The translations under genes were made by a program, and so were the position numbers. A model generated the notes under the pieces. That model was not told the origin of the DNA, did not search any database, and saw only the letters and a list, made by a program, of their open reading frames with translations. Positions 1 to 7,738 of a DNA stretch of 54,282 bases are shown here, piece after piece. This DNA comes from an uncultured Bacteroidales bacterium (GTDB lineage: Bacteria; Bacteroidota; Bacteroidia; Bacteroidales; FEN-979), in contig CAILVF010000023.1 of assembly GCA_903837605.1 (NCBI GenBank), forward strand, positions 1 through 54,282, given 5' to 3'. Numbering within the stretch: position 1 is the first letter of the stretch; every line of letters begins with the position of its first letter.

Positions 1-128
1 AAAAAAGAGGGTGTCTCAAAAGTCGAGACACCCTTTTGTTATTTATAACTCTCTGATTGTTAATAAATTAGTTCATAAGTTTTAGATGTAATTGTCTGAT
101 ATTCTGCAAGATAAGCTTATATTGCAGC

Positions 129-1667
129 ATGAAACAGATCAAGCGAACGAACGTCAGGTTCAAAGAGTATGCGCAAAATCAACTGATGTTGATTCCCCTG
201 TCTCTGGATGAGATGATAGAGTCAAATCATCCCGTGCGCATAGTTAATCAAGTGATAGACCGGATCGACTTAGATCCGTTATTTGCCAGGTTCAAAGGAG
301 GAGGTACCTCGAGCTACCATCCGAGGATGCTCTTGAAGGTATTGGTGTATAGCTATCTGAGCAATATTTATTCGGGACGGCGGATGGAAGCTGCGTTAAA
401 GGAGAATATCCATTTTATGTGGATATCGGGGATGAACCAGCCGGATCACAATACGATCAATCGCTTCCGCGGTGAGCGTTTGAAGGGTATCCTCAAGCAG
501 GTATTCCGTCAGGTCGTGGAGTTACTGGTTGCCGAAGGGCTGGTCAGTCTTAAAGAAGCATACCTGGATGGGACGAAAATCGAATCGAAAGCGAACAAGT
601 ATACGTTTGTATGGGGCCGATCCATCAAAACGAGCAAGGAACGGATCAAAAAGCAGTTAGAAGAGCTTTGGCAATATACGCAGAAGATCGTTCAGGAGGA
701 ACTCAAAGATCCCAGTCCCATGACCTTTGAACCGATCGATGCGCAAAAGGTCGCCGATACGGTCAATAAGATTAATGAGGCTCTGAAAGATAAGCCGGTA
801 AGCAAAAAGGTGAGTCAGAAGCTCAAGTACGCCGAAAAGAACTGGCCTAAAAATATAGAGAAATACGACCAGCAGGAAAAAATCCTCAACGGGCGCAACA
901 GTTACTCCAAAACAGACCCGGATGCGACCTTCATGCGCATGAAAGAGGATCACATGCTGAACGGACAGTTAAAACCGGGCTACAACTTTCAGATATCAAC
1001 CAACGATCAGTTCATTCTGAATTATAGCATTCATCAACATGCAACGGACACGTTAACCTTGCCTTCTCATCTTCAGGGGTTTCACTCTCTCTATGGACAC
1101 ATGCCTGATACCGTGACAGCCGATGCAGGATATGGATCCGAGAGCAATTACCTGTATTTAGAAGAGCATTTTATTCGTGGATTTGTAAAAGATAATTATT
1201 TTGACAAGGATCAGCATGGTTCTGACCCCAGGCATCCCTTTGTTGCAGACAAGCTCTTTTACAATGAAGAGCAGGATTGTTACTATTGTCCGATGGGTCA
1301 GCCCATGACACGTAAAGCAGAGAGTACACGAACAGAAAAAGATGGCATTGTCCGTAGGTATACCTCTTACCAGGCGCAAAACTGCCAGGGGTGTCCACTG
1401 CGGGGGATGTGCCATAAAGCCTCAGGTAACCGCATCATCGAAGTCAATCACCGGTTACGGAAGCTCAAGGCCAAAGCCCGTGAATTACTTCTGAGCGAAG
1501 AAGGTATCAAGCATCGAAAGAAACGTCCCTGGGATGTCGAGCCTGTGTTTGGTAATATCAAATACAACAAGGGCTTCAAACGGTTTATGCTCGTAGGGTG
1601 TGAAAAGGTCGAAATCGAAGCCGGACTGCTGAGCATAGCCCACAATCTGTCAAAGTGGTCCAGCTAG
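129..1667 (+). CDS. IS1182 family transposase
   Basis: This 512-residue DDE transposase would cut and join the ends of the surrounding insertion sequence. The N-terminal ~30-115 region is the DUF772-type domain of IS1182/IS5-like transposases. The likely catalytic triad is D147 (in AYLDGTKIES), D332 (in VTADAGYGSE) and E471 (in WDVEPVFGNIKYNKGFKR). Between the second Asp and the Glu lies a cysteine-rich insertion (C384, C387, C419, C422, C428) that probably binds zinc. The ATG at 129 gives a full-length protein for the family. No frameshift or internal stop is present, so the element may still be active. The last residues are followed by a long non-coding tail rather than directly by the IS end. 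Confidence 0.93.
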   Translation: MKQIKRTNVRFKEYAQNQLMLIPLSLDEMIESNHPVRIVNQVIDRIDLDPLFARFKGGGTSSYHPRMLLKVLVYSYLSNIYSGRRMEAALKENIHFMWISGMNQPDHNTINRFRGERLKGILKQVFRQVVELLVAEGLVSLKEAYLDGTKIESKANKYTFVWGRSIKTSKERIKKQLEELWQYTQKIVQEELKDPSPMTFEPIDAQKVADTVNKINEALKDKPVSKKVSQKLKYAEKNWPKNIEKYDQQEKILNGRNSYSKTDPDATFMRMKEDHMLNGQLKPGYNFQISTNDQFILNYSIHQHATDTLTLPSHLQGFHSLYGHMPDTVTADAGYGSESNYLYLEEHFIRGFVKDNYFDKDQHGSDPRHPFVADKLFYNEEQDCYYCPMGQPMTRKAESTRTEKDGIVRRYTSYQAQNCQGCPLRGMCHKASGNRIIEVNHRLRKLKAKARELLLSEEGIKHRKKRPWDVEPVFGNIKYNKGFKRFMLVGCEKVEIEAGLLSIAHNLSKWSS

Positions 1668-1695
1668 ACCCCTGATCTAGTTCTTTTGTCATGGC

Positions 1696-1810
1696 GGAGT
1701 CCCTGGCACTGCATAAGCGGCCTTGGCCGGCGCGGTCCTATAGCTAATTTCTTGGGATCGGTCAGGTATTTTAGCGCCGGACGCAGACGCGATGCAGTGA
1801 CAGAGACTCC
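1696..1810 (+). repeat. Long inverted repeat in the IS 3' region
   Basis: A 19-bp arm at 1696-1714 (GGAGTCCCTGGCACTGCAT) is matched in inverse orientation at 1792-1810, with 17 of 19 positions pairing. Nested inside, CCGGCGC at 1727-1733 can pair with GCGCCGG at 1774-1780. Transcribed with the transposase mRNA, this would form a ~115-nt hairpin. It lies inside the element, between the transposase stop and the right terminal repeat. It has no U-tract, so it is not a plain terminator. Its function is unknown. Confidence 0.7.
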
Positions 1811-1833
1811 TCAGCCAACAAATAAAAAAAGAA

Positions 1834-1862
1834 GGGCAGCCTTTTGAGCCGCCCTCTTTTTT
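1834..1862 (+). terminator. Hairpin plus T-run at the IS right end
   Basis: GGGCAGC (1834-1840) pairs with GCCGCCC (1848-1854) with one mismatch across a 7-nt loop, and CTCTTTTTT follows. It has the shape of an intrinsic terminator for the transposase transcript and overlaps the right terminal inverted repeat of the element. Confidence 0.6.
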
Positions 1863-1872
1863 AGTGGAGGTG

Positions 1873-1897
1873 TGTGGGCCCACCAGGACTTGAACCT
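1873..1897 (-). repeat. tRNA 3'-end fragment (candidate attachment-site copy)
   Basis: These 25 bases are identical to 3878-3902, the 3' end of the complete tRNA(CAU) gene: two flanking bases, discriminator base, acceptor 3' strand and most of the T-arm. The match stops abruptly on both sides and no other tRNA sequence is present, so this is not a working tRNA. The orientation is what integration of an element at the tRNA 3' end would leave: complete tRNA on one side, a 3' copy on the other. It starts 11 bases after the IS right end. Confidence 0.7.
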
Positions 1898-1983
1898 TTT
1901 ATATTTAATTACATTCACTTTCTATTAATGTATTTTTAACTTATTGATTTTATTTGCTTTAACCAAATGTTTGAATTATTTTC

Positions 1984-2012
1984 TTGTGATCGTTTACAAT
2001 CAATTATCTTTG
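1984..2012 (+). promoter_or_regulatory. Candidate promoter of the DUF2252 gene
   Basis: TTG at 1984-1986 and TATCTTTG at 2005-2012 are separated by 18 bp, close to the Bacteroidota -33/-7 pattern (TTTG, ~19-20 bp, TAnnTTTG). Transcription from here would leave a leader of about 155 nt before the start at 2174. The 1898-2173 gap is AT-rich and I see no other gene or strong structure in it. Confidence 0.4.
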
Positions 2013-2173
2013 TTTATATGTAACAAATACGAAACAAGTAATGGAACCTTACTCAAGAATTAGAGACTAGTAGGATAAAAATCAACTCAATTATAAGTAA
2101 GTATAAAGATTCCTATACAGTTTCTTCAAATCCAAGTGTTGAATGATCACAATTCCAACGAGAAAACACGGAA

Positions 2174-3601
2174 ATGAAAAAAAGCAAACAAGACCTGGCC
2201 GATGTGGATTATAAGACAGATCCTGGTAAAATCAAGTTGAGTATCCATCATGCTCCCCGCAATGAGCGGTACTTAATGGGCAGGCAATTGAGAAAAACCT
2301 GTCCGCGTTCATCCCATGCAACCTGGCAGGCTTCTGCCAAACGCCCGGACCCCATTGACCTCCTGCTGGCCAGTGAAAAAGGACGTATCCCCGATTTATT
2401 GCCGCTTCGTCATGGACGCATGTCAAGGTCTCCTTTTACTTTTTATCGCGGATCGGCTTTTAACATGGCTTCAGACCTTGCCGGTACACCTGTCTCCGGA
2501 TTGTTTGTTCAGGCTTGCGGCGATGCCCATTTGTGCAATTTTGGCGGATTTGCAACACCGGAACGAAACATCATCTTCTCTATTAATGACCTGGACGAGA
2601 CCCTGCCTGCACCCTGGGAGTGGGATGTCAAACGGCTGGCAGCCAGCTTTGTGATTGCATGCCGGAACAACAATCTCGGGGAGACGGCTGCAAGAGAGGC
2701 AGCGATGGAGTGTGTAAGATCTTACCGGGTGAATATGGCTGCATACAGCCAGATGAGGATCCTGGAACTCTGGCATATTTCCCTCACATCCGATATGATG
2801 ATATCCAAATTAAAGGATCCCAAAATAGCGGCACGCGGTTCAAAACGCATAGAAAAGGAAAGGGGACGAAGTATAGCAGAGGATATTTTCCCTCAGCTTG
2901 TGAAAGGAACAGGCTCATCCACATACATTAAAGACAATTTACCTTCAATTTTTCATGTTGAAGGGCATACTCCGGGTGAGATCACTGAGGCGGTTAAGGA
3001 TGCGTTTGTACTTTACAAGCAGACCCTGCCCCCGGTCTACAGCTTCTTTCTTGAGCGTTATGAGCTTAAGGATGTCGCAATAAAAGTAGTTGGAGTCGGA
3101 AGTGTTGGTACTCTTTGCTGGGTGCTCTTGCTTATGACAGCAGATGGAGATACGCTTTTTCTCCAGGTTAAAGAAGCCAGGCCATCAGTTCTGGAGCCTT
3201 TCGCCGGGAAAAGCATATATCCAAACCATGGCCAGCGTGTAGTCAATGGCTACCGCCTGATCCAGCCTTTCAGCGATCCTTTCCTGGGTTGGACGAAAGC
3301 GAAACTGGGGCGGCATTATTTCTTCCGTCAGCTCAGGGATATCAAGATTTCGATGAAGGTGGAAACATTCGGGAAATCTGAAATGGTATCCTATGCCGAC
3401 TGGTGTGGGCAGGCAATGGCGCTATCTCATTCCAGATCAGGGGATGCTGCGATGCTGAGTGGATATATGGGAAATAGTGAAACATTCGACAATGCTATTG
3501 CTGCTTTCTCCTTTGCATATGCGGAACAGAATGAAAAAGACTACGCTGCCCTCAAACGTGCAATTAAGGAAGGCAAATTAGTTGCACAATATGAAGAATA
3601 G
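2174..3601 (+). CDS. DUF2252 family protein
   Basis: A 475-residue soluble protein of the DUF2252 family, whose conserved core resembles the kinase/aminoglycoside-phosphotransferase fold; its substrate is not established. The family signatures are clear: FTFYRGSA near 88-95, GDAHLCNFG at 116-124 (resembling the HGDxxxxN catalytic loop of small-molecule kinases), NDLDET at 138-143 (candidate metal-binding Asp), and WEWDVKRLA at 148-156. No signal peptide or membrane segment is seen. It is the only gene between the two tRNA 3'-end copies, so it may have arrived on an integrated element. The long AT-rich leader and isolated position fit that reading. The start at 2174 is the first ATG and gives the usual family length. 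Confidence 0.85.
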   Translation: MKKSKQDLADVDYKTDPGKIKLSIHHAPRNERYLMGRQLRKTCPRSSHATWQASAKRPDPIDLLLASEKGRIPDLLPLRHGRMSRSPFTFYRGSAFNMASDLAGTPVSGLFVQACGDAHLCNFGGFATPERNIIFSINDLDETLPAPWEWDVKRLAASFVIACRNNNLGETAAREAAMECVRSYRVNMAAYSQMRILELWHISLTSDMMISKLKDPKIAARGSKRIEKERGRSIAEDIFPQLVKGTGSSTYIKDNLPSIFHVEGHTPGEITEAVKDAFVLYKQTLPPVYSFFLERYELKDVAIKVVGVGSVGTLCWVLLLMTADGDTLFLQVKEARPSVLEPFAGKSIYPNHGQRVVNGYRLIQPFSDPFLGWTKAKLGRHYFFRQLRDIKISMKVETFGKSEMVSYADWCGQAMALSHSRSGDAAMLSGYMGNSETFDNAIAAFSFAYAEQNEKDYAALKRAIKEGKLVAQYEE

Positions 3602-3827
3602 ACAGCAATAGGGAAACAAAGCTCTGAACTGATGCGGCAAAAAGGTTCACTGATTATCTGGAAACAAAGCAGGTATTTTCCAGTCTTTTTGTGTGTGTCT
3701 TATCTATAGAATTCCTCTGTGGCTATCCTCTCGAGACTAGTTTGATTATCTCAAATTCTCTGTTCGAATAAATATTCCCAACTGATAGCAAATTTTCATC
3801 AGGATATCTGAAAAAGAAACATAAATG

Positions 3828-3868
3828 AAAAAGACCACTTTAATCTATTGATTATCTGTGGTCTTTGT
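3828..3868 (+). terminator. Intrinsic terminator after the DUF2252 gene
   Basis: AAAGACCAC (3830-3838) pairs perfectly with GTGGTCTTT (3858-3866) across a 19-nt AT-rich loop. A-runs lie before and T-runs after, so it could act in both directions, closing the DUF2252 transcript and the oppositely directed tRNA transcript. The loop contains TAATCTATTG, a 10-base string also present in the anticodon arm of the neighbouring tRNA, possibly by chance. Confidence 0.65.
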
Positions 3869-3879
3869 TCTCATATTTG

Positions 3880-3953
3880 TGGGCCCACCAGGACTTGAAC
3901 CTGGGACCAATAGATTATGAGTCTACTGCTCTAACCGTCTGAGCTATGGGCCC
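3880..3953 (-). tRNA. tRNA with CAU anticodon (Met or Ile2)
   Basis: Read on the minus strand, the 74-nt sequence begins GGGCCCATAGCTCAG and ends with the matching acceptor strand TGGGCCC plus discriminator A. It has a D-arm, an anticodon arm with GACTCATAATC (anticodon CAU), and a T-arm with GGTTCAAGTCC. CCA is not encoded. CAU can be elongator Met or, after lysidine modification, the AUA-reading Ile2. The TTGGTC variable region and GGTTCAAGTCC T-arm recall Ile2, but I cannot decide. Its 3' end is duplicated at 1873-1897. Confidence 0.93.
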
Positions 3954-4020
3954 TTTCTGTGATTCGCTTATCGTGAACCGGTAAGAGGTTCATGGTCTAC
4001 GGAACACCGATTTTGGGGTG

Positions 4021-4052
4021 CAAAGGTAAATATTTTTCCCATCTTTGCAAAA
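4021..4052. promoter_or_regulatory. Overlapping divergent promoters (tRNA / HAD gene)
   Basis: On the minus strand, TTTTG (plus coordinates 4048-4052) and TACCTTTG (4021-4028) are exactly 19 bp apart, a near-perfect Bacteroidota promoter for the tRNA. On the plus strand, CATCTTTG at 4040-4047 can serve as the -7 element for the HAD gene starting at 4067, giving a very short leader. GCAAAG and CTTTGC form an inverted repeat around the centre, so the two polymerase sites face each other and overlap. Confidence 0.6.
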
Positions 4053-4066
4053 CCAAGCCTGGAAGA

Positions 4067-4723
4067 ATGCTCAAACTAAGCCCTGAAATAAGCAGAGGAA
4101 ACGCCATCCGCAATATAATTTTTGATTTCGGGGGAGTCATCTGCAATATAGACGTGAAGCTGTCGGAATTGAAATTCAAAGAACTGGGTTTCAAAGGATT
4201 TAACCCATCCTATTCGGTCGAAGAAGGGGAAGATGTCTTCCGCCGGCTTGAAGGAGGGAAAATTTCAATCCCGGAATTTACCTCTGTCCTTAAAAAACAT
4301 CTTGCCAAAGATGTTACCGATGAAGATATACTGGCCGCCTGGAACGCAATGATCCTCGATATCCCTCCCCAGAGGATCAGGCTCCTGGAAGAGGTAAAAA
4401 AATCATACAGGATATTCATTCTCAGCAACTCCAACGAAATTCATTACAATAAATACCTTGGCGATTTCAGCAAAAATCATCCTTATACCTCCTTCGGACA
4501 GCTCTTTGAAAAAACCTGGTTCTCCTTCCAGGTCCATCTGCAAAAACCAACAAAGGAAATATTTGAATATGTGATTGCCGACGGCAACCTGGACCCTTCC
4601 CAAACTTTGTTCATCGATGACTCACTGCAGCACATAAAAGCCGCTGAGAATGCCGGTTTGAGAGCCTGGCATTTATGCCCTCCCCGGGAGATAAACAGCC
4701 TCTTTGAACTGGCCGTAAAATGA
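4067..4723 (+). CDS. HAD family hydrolase (sugar-phosphatase-like)
   Basis: A 218-residue cytosolic phosphatase of the haloacid dehalogenase superfamily. It has all four motifs: IIFDFGGV with the nucleophile D20; LSNSNEIHYNKY (motif II Ser); the Lys in HLQKPTKEIFEYV; and LFIDDSLQHIKAAENAGLRAWHL with the acidic pair. DFGGV and the helical cap recall the YihX/epoxide-hydrolase N-terminal phosphatase subgroup, which acts on phosphosugars such as glucose-1-phosphate. The substrate here is unknown. I chose the ATG at 4067 because the reading frame extended to 3992 runs through the promoter region and adds 25 unconserved residues. queA follows after 70 bp with its own promoter. Confidence 0.88.
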   Translation: MLKLSPEISRGNAIRNIIFDFGGVICNIDVKLSELKFKELGFKGFNPSYSVEEGEDVFRRLEGGKISIPEFTSVLKKHLAKDVTDEDILAAWNAMILDIPPQRIRLLEEVKKSYRIFILSNSNEIHYNKYLGDFSKNHPYTSFGQLFEKTWFSFQVHLQKPTKEIFEYVIADGNLDPSQTLFIDDSLQHIKAAENAGLRAWHLCPPREINSLFELAVK

Positions 4724-4740
4724 TAAAAGATAAAAAAGGC

Positions 4741-4771
4741 TTGACTTTCAGCGAAAAAAGCTTTACTTTTG
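4741..4771 (+). promoter_or_regulatory. Promoter of queA-ispD
   Basis: TTG at 4741-4743, a 20-bp spacer and TACTTTTG at 4764-4771 match the Bacteroidota primary sigma-factor consensus almost exactly. Transcription should begin near 4778, leaving a ~16-nt leader before the queA start at 4794. Confidence 0.75.
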
Positions 4772-4793
4772 CACGCCTTTTTAAACTACAAGC

Positions 4794-5843
4794 ATGAAGC
4801 TATCTCAGTTTCGTTTCCACCTTCCCCCTGACCTGATTGCCAACCATCCTTCGAAACACCGCGACGACGTCAATATGATGATCCTCGACCGCAAAAAGCA
4901 ATCTATTCAGCATAAGCACTTCAAAGATATCCTGAATTATTTCGGAGATGGGGATGTACTCATAATCAATAACACAAAAGTGTTCCCCGCCCGCCTCTAT
5001 GGTGAAAAAGAGAAGACCGGCGCCAAGATCGAAGTTTTTCTCCTGAGGGAATTAAACCGTGAATCCAGGCTCTGGGATGTACTTGTCGACCCAGCCCGCA
5101 AGATAAGGATCGGAAATAAATTGTATTTCGGCGACGACGATACCCTGGTTGCAGAAGTAATCGATAACACCACCTCCAGAGGCAGGACCATACGCTTCCT
5201 CTTCGACGGCCCATACGACGAATTCAAAAAGACGATACAGAAACTTGGAGAAACACCGCTTCCAAAGATACATAACAGGCCGGTCACCAATGAGGATAAC
5301 GAACGTTACCAGACCATCTTTGCGAAACACGAAGGCGCAGTTGCCGCACCAACGGCCGGTTTGCACTTCACCCGTGAGATCATGAAACGTCTTGAACTTA
5401 AAGGAGTGAGCTTTGCGGAAGTCACGCTTCACGTTGGACTGGGCAATTTTCGCACCATTGACGTGGAAGATCTGACAAAACATAAAATGGATTCTGAAGA
5501 AGTGATCATTGAACCCGAAACTGCCGAGATCGTCAATAAAGCCAAGATGGACAAAAAGAAGATCTGCGCAGTGGGAACAACTACCATGAAAGCCATAGAA
5601 TCTTCTGTTACCGTTGGCGGTATGCTCAAGCCCTTCAAAGGCTGGACCAACAAGTTCATCTTCCCGCCCTACGAATTCAGTATTGCAAATTGCATGATCA
5701 CTAATTTCCATCTTCCCCAGACTCCTATGATGATGCTCACTTCCGCTTTTGCCGGTTTTGATTTCACCATGAAGGCCTACGAAGAAGCCGTTGAGAAGAA
5801 GTACAAATTCTTTACCTACGGCAATCCCATGCTTATCCTTTAA
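4794..5843 (+). CDS. queA: tRNA preQ1(34) S-adenosylmethionine ribosyltransferase-isomerase
   Basis: QueA transfers and isomerises the ribosyl group of S-adenosylmethionine onto preQ1 at tRNA position 34, giving epoxyqueuosine, the penultimate step of queuosine synthesis. The 349-residue length is typical. Family motifs seen: [22 protein letters not shown] near residues 63-85, [14 protein letters not shown] near 182-195, [10 protein letters not shown] near 213-222, and [19 protein letters not shown] near 300-320. It has its own strong promoter and is followed after 3 bp by ispD, so the two genes are almost certainly one transcript. No other queuosine gene lies in the window. Confidence 0.97.
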   Translation: MKLSQFRFHLPPDLIANHPSKHRDDVNMMILDRKKQSIQHKHFKDILNYFGDGDVLIINNTKVFPARLYGEKEKTGAKIEVFLLRELNRESRLWDVLVDPARKIRIGNKLYFGDDDTLVAEVIDNTTSRGRTIRFLFDGPYDEFKKTIQKLGETPLPKIHNRPVTNEDNERYQTIFAKHEGAVAAPTAGLHFTREIMKRLELKGVSFAEVTLHVGLGNFRTIDVEDLTKHKMDSEEVIIEPETAEIVNKAKMDKKKICAVGTTTMKAIESSVTVGGMLKPFKGWTNKFIFPPYEFSIANCMITNFHLPQTPMMMLTSAFAGFDFTMKAYEEAVEKKYKFFTYGNPMLIL

Positions 5844-5846
5844 ACA

Positions 5847-6524
5847 TTGGATAAATTTGCCATCATCGTGGCGGGCGGCAGCGGCACCCGCATGAATTCT
5901 GCCATTCCAAAACAGTTTCTTCCCCTTGCAGGTTTCCCCGTGCTGATGCACTCAGTAAGGGCTTTCCATGAATACGATACAACAGTAAAGATCATTGTCG
6001 CACTGCCATCCGAACTTGTCCCTCACTGGAAAAAGCTTTGCTCACTGCATAACTTTGAAATCCCTCATATTCTTTCCCAGGGCGGCAAAATGCGTTTTGA
6101 TTCGGTAAAAAATGCTCTTTCTTTTTTGACTGCGGATGGCCTGGTCGCGGTGCATGACGGGGTGAGGCCACTAATCGGTAAAGGTTTGATCTCACGGGCT
6201 TATGATCATGCCTCGGCGCATGGAAATGCCATCCCCTGCACCCTTGTGACCGATTCGGTGCGTACGTCCTTCGGGTTAACGAATTCCCCTCTCGATCGCA
6301 GCAACCTCAGGCTTATACAAACCCCCCAGGTGTTCAGGGTATCGCAGTTAAGTAATGCATATCAGCAGGGGTTCCTCGACAGGTTCACCGACGATGCAGC
6401 TGTGCTGGAGGCAGCCAATCAAACAATTAACCTCATCGAAGGTGAACCCTACAACATTAAAATAACTTACCCCGAAGACCTGGTAATTGCCGAAGCCTTA
6501 ATGAAATACCGGCAAACCAATTAA
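5847..6524 (+). CDS. ispD: 2-C-methyl-D-erythritol 4-phosphate cytidylyltransferase
   Basis: IspD couples CTP to methylerythritol 4-phosphate in the non-mevalonate isoprenoid pathway. The 225-residue protein carries the nucleotide-binding start IIVAGGSGTRMNSAIPKQFL, the central VAVHDGVRPLI, TPQVFR near 160, and the C-terminal NIKITYPEDLVIAEALM. The conserved N-terminal motif begins only a few codons after the stop of queA, so the start must be the TTG at 5847, which gives MDKFAIIVAGG. The first in-frame ATG lies inside the CTP-binding loop and cannot be the start. Expression probably depends on translational coupling with queA. The gene ends 8 bp from the converging glycosyltransferase gene. 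Confidence 0.96.
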   Translation: MDKFAIIVAGGSGTRMNSAIPKQFLPLAGFPVLMHSVRAFHEYDTTVKIIVALPSELVPHWKKLCSLHNFEIPHILSQGGKMRFDSVKNALSFLTADGLVAVHDGVRPLIGKGLISRAYDHASAHGNAIPCTLVTDSVRTSFGLTNSPLDRSNLRLIQTPQVFRVSQLSNAYQQGFLDRFTDDAAVLEAANQTINLIEGEPYNIKITYPEDLVIAEALMKYRQTN

Positions 6525-6532
6525 ATCAATTG

Positions 6533-7732
6533 CTACTTCCTGAACCTTCTTCCTTTCCAGGAATACATGCTGAATTGCCCGGCGACCGAGACAGTGAGGG
6601 AGTAAAAAAACTGGAAGACCTGGGCCGCGAAATAATAATTTAAAAGCCGTTTCTTTTCAAAAAACCCGGCCATAAGCCATACCAGTGGGTATTCCACGAG
6701 GATCTTAACAAACCACAGGAATGAACTCAGGAGAAGGACCATAGGGTTAAAGATCCCGGCTATCCCTCCTATAAAGATAAGCAGCGGAAAACCAAATGTA
6801 AGGGCGCCTGAAAAAATCACCAAGGCATCCCTGTACCCAAAGCTTTTTGAGACCCAGCGTAATCTTTGTTCCCAAAAGTCATTCCAGGTGGCACAGGGAG
6901 CAGTAAGCGCAATTGCTTCTTTTTCTTTAAGAAACACGACCGAACTCCCGCCAAACTGCCTCCTGATCTTCATCATCAGGAACTGGTCGTCGCCCGAATG
7001 GAAATCATTGTTCCCCGAAAATCCACCCGTTTCAATAAAAGCCTGCCTGGAATAGGCGAGATTGGCCCCGTTGCACATCAGAGAAAAACCAAGGCTTGCC
7101 GAACCTGCAGTTACACCCATAAGACCCAGGAACTCAATGACCTGGACCTTCTGGAATATTCCTTTCTCTCCTGTAAAACCTACTGGTCCCAGCACCATCC
7201 TGACATCCTTCTTCCCGAATCCCCCGGCCATTGAAGCAATCCAGGATTTACCATGATTTGTATCGGCATCAGTAGTGAGTATTATATCTCCTGCAGCAAT
7301 TGCAACAGCTCTTTCTATCGCCCGCTTCTTTCCGCGGTTTTCCTCCGTGTTCTGCTCAGTTTTAAGAATCGTAAGTTTCAGTTCAGGGTGTTCATTTGCC
7401 CACCTGCGAACTTTCTCTACAGTATAATCTTCAGAAAAATCATCCGAAACAATAATCTCGAAACATTCCCCGGGATAATCCTGCATGGCAAAATCATTTA
7501 GGCAGGAAGTGACGGTCTTGAACTCATTTCGCACAGGCAGGATCACCGAAACTCTCAACACACCCTTTGAGTGCGAAACTGTTTCCCCCTGTGAATAATA
7601 ATTTTTGATCGCATACCCCCCAGGCATTGATTTGCTTTTCCTGAATGCCCCCGCTGTTATTGCAAGTATCAGGGTACTGTAGAGCAAGGCAGTAATTATG
7701 AGGATACAGCTGAATATTAGATCAAAATTCAT
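6533..7732 (-). CDS. Membrane glycosyltransferase, family 2
   Basis: A 399-residue membrane-bound GT-A glycosyltransferase. An N-terminal membrane segment (~5-28) is followed by the catalytic domain: VSVILPVRNE at 61-70, SDDFSED at 96-102, the DxD-type TTDADT at 153-158, GDDQF at 247-251 (acid/base region) and QRLRW at 289-293. Three further hydrophobic segments lie near 303-325, 328-350 and 368-390. QxxRW-type enzymes include processive synthases and single-sugar lipid glycosyltransferases; the substrate cannot be read here. It lies 6 bp downstream of the flippase-like gene, so both are likely co-transcribed and may build and move the same membrane glycolipid or glycan. Confidence 0.88.
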   Translation of the reverse strand: MNFDLIFSCILIITALLYSTLILAITAGAFRKSKSMPGGYAIKNYYSQGETVSHSKGVLRVSVILPVRNEFKTVTSCLNDFAMQDYPGECFEIIVSDDFSEDYTVEKVRRWANEHPELKLTILKTEQNTEENRGKKRAIERAVAIAAGDIILTTDADTNHGKSWIASMAGGFGKKDVRMVLGPVGFTGEKGIFQKVQVIEFLGLMGVTAGSASLGFSLMCNGANLAYSRQAFIETGGFSGNNDFHSGDDQFLMMKIRRQFGGSSVVFLKEKEAIALTAPCATWNDFWEQRLRWVSKSFGYRDALVIFSGALTFGFPLLIFIGGIAGIFNPMVLLLSSFLWFVKILVEYPLVWLMAGFFEKKRLLNYYFAAQVFQFFYSLTVSVAGQFSMYSWKGRRFRK

Positions 7733-7738
7733 GCGACA

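Larger units (their letters stand above)
1..1862 (+). mobile_element. IS1182-type insertion sequence
   Basis: The element is bounded by 22-bp terminal inverted repeats at 1-22 and 1841-1862 that match at 20 of 22 positions. The left end reads GAGGGTGTCTCAAAAG after an A-run, and the reverse complement of the right end reads GAGGGCGGCTCAAAAG. Each end also folds into its own hairpin: GGGTGTCTC/GAGACACCC at 9-17 and 25-33, and GGGCAGC/GCCGCCC with one mismatch at 1834-1840 and 1848-1854. One intact transposase gene fills most of the element and about 195 bp of non-coding sequence follows it. The left flank lies outside the window, so a target duplication cannot be tested, and the left end may extend slightly further. 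Confidence 0.8.

Noticed and set aside
1873..1897. Second tRNA gene
   Set aside because: Only the discriminator base, acceptor 3' strand and part of the T-arm are present; no anticodon or D-arm follows.
5052..5951. 299-codon open frame on the minus strand
   Set aside because: It lies opposite the well-conserved queA and ispD genes and has no family features; the amino-acid composition (Gly, Phe, His rich) is that of an antisense shadow.
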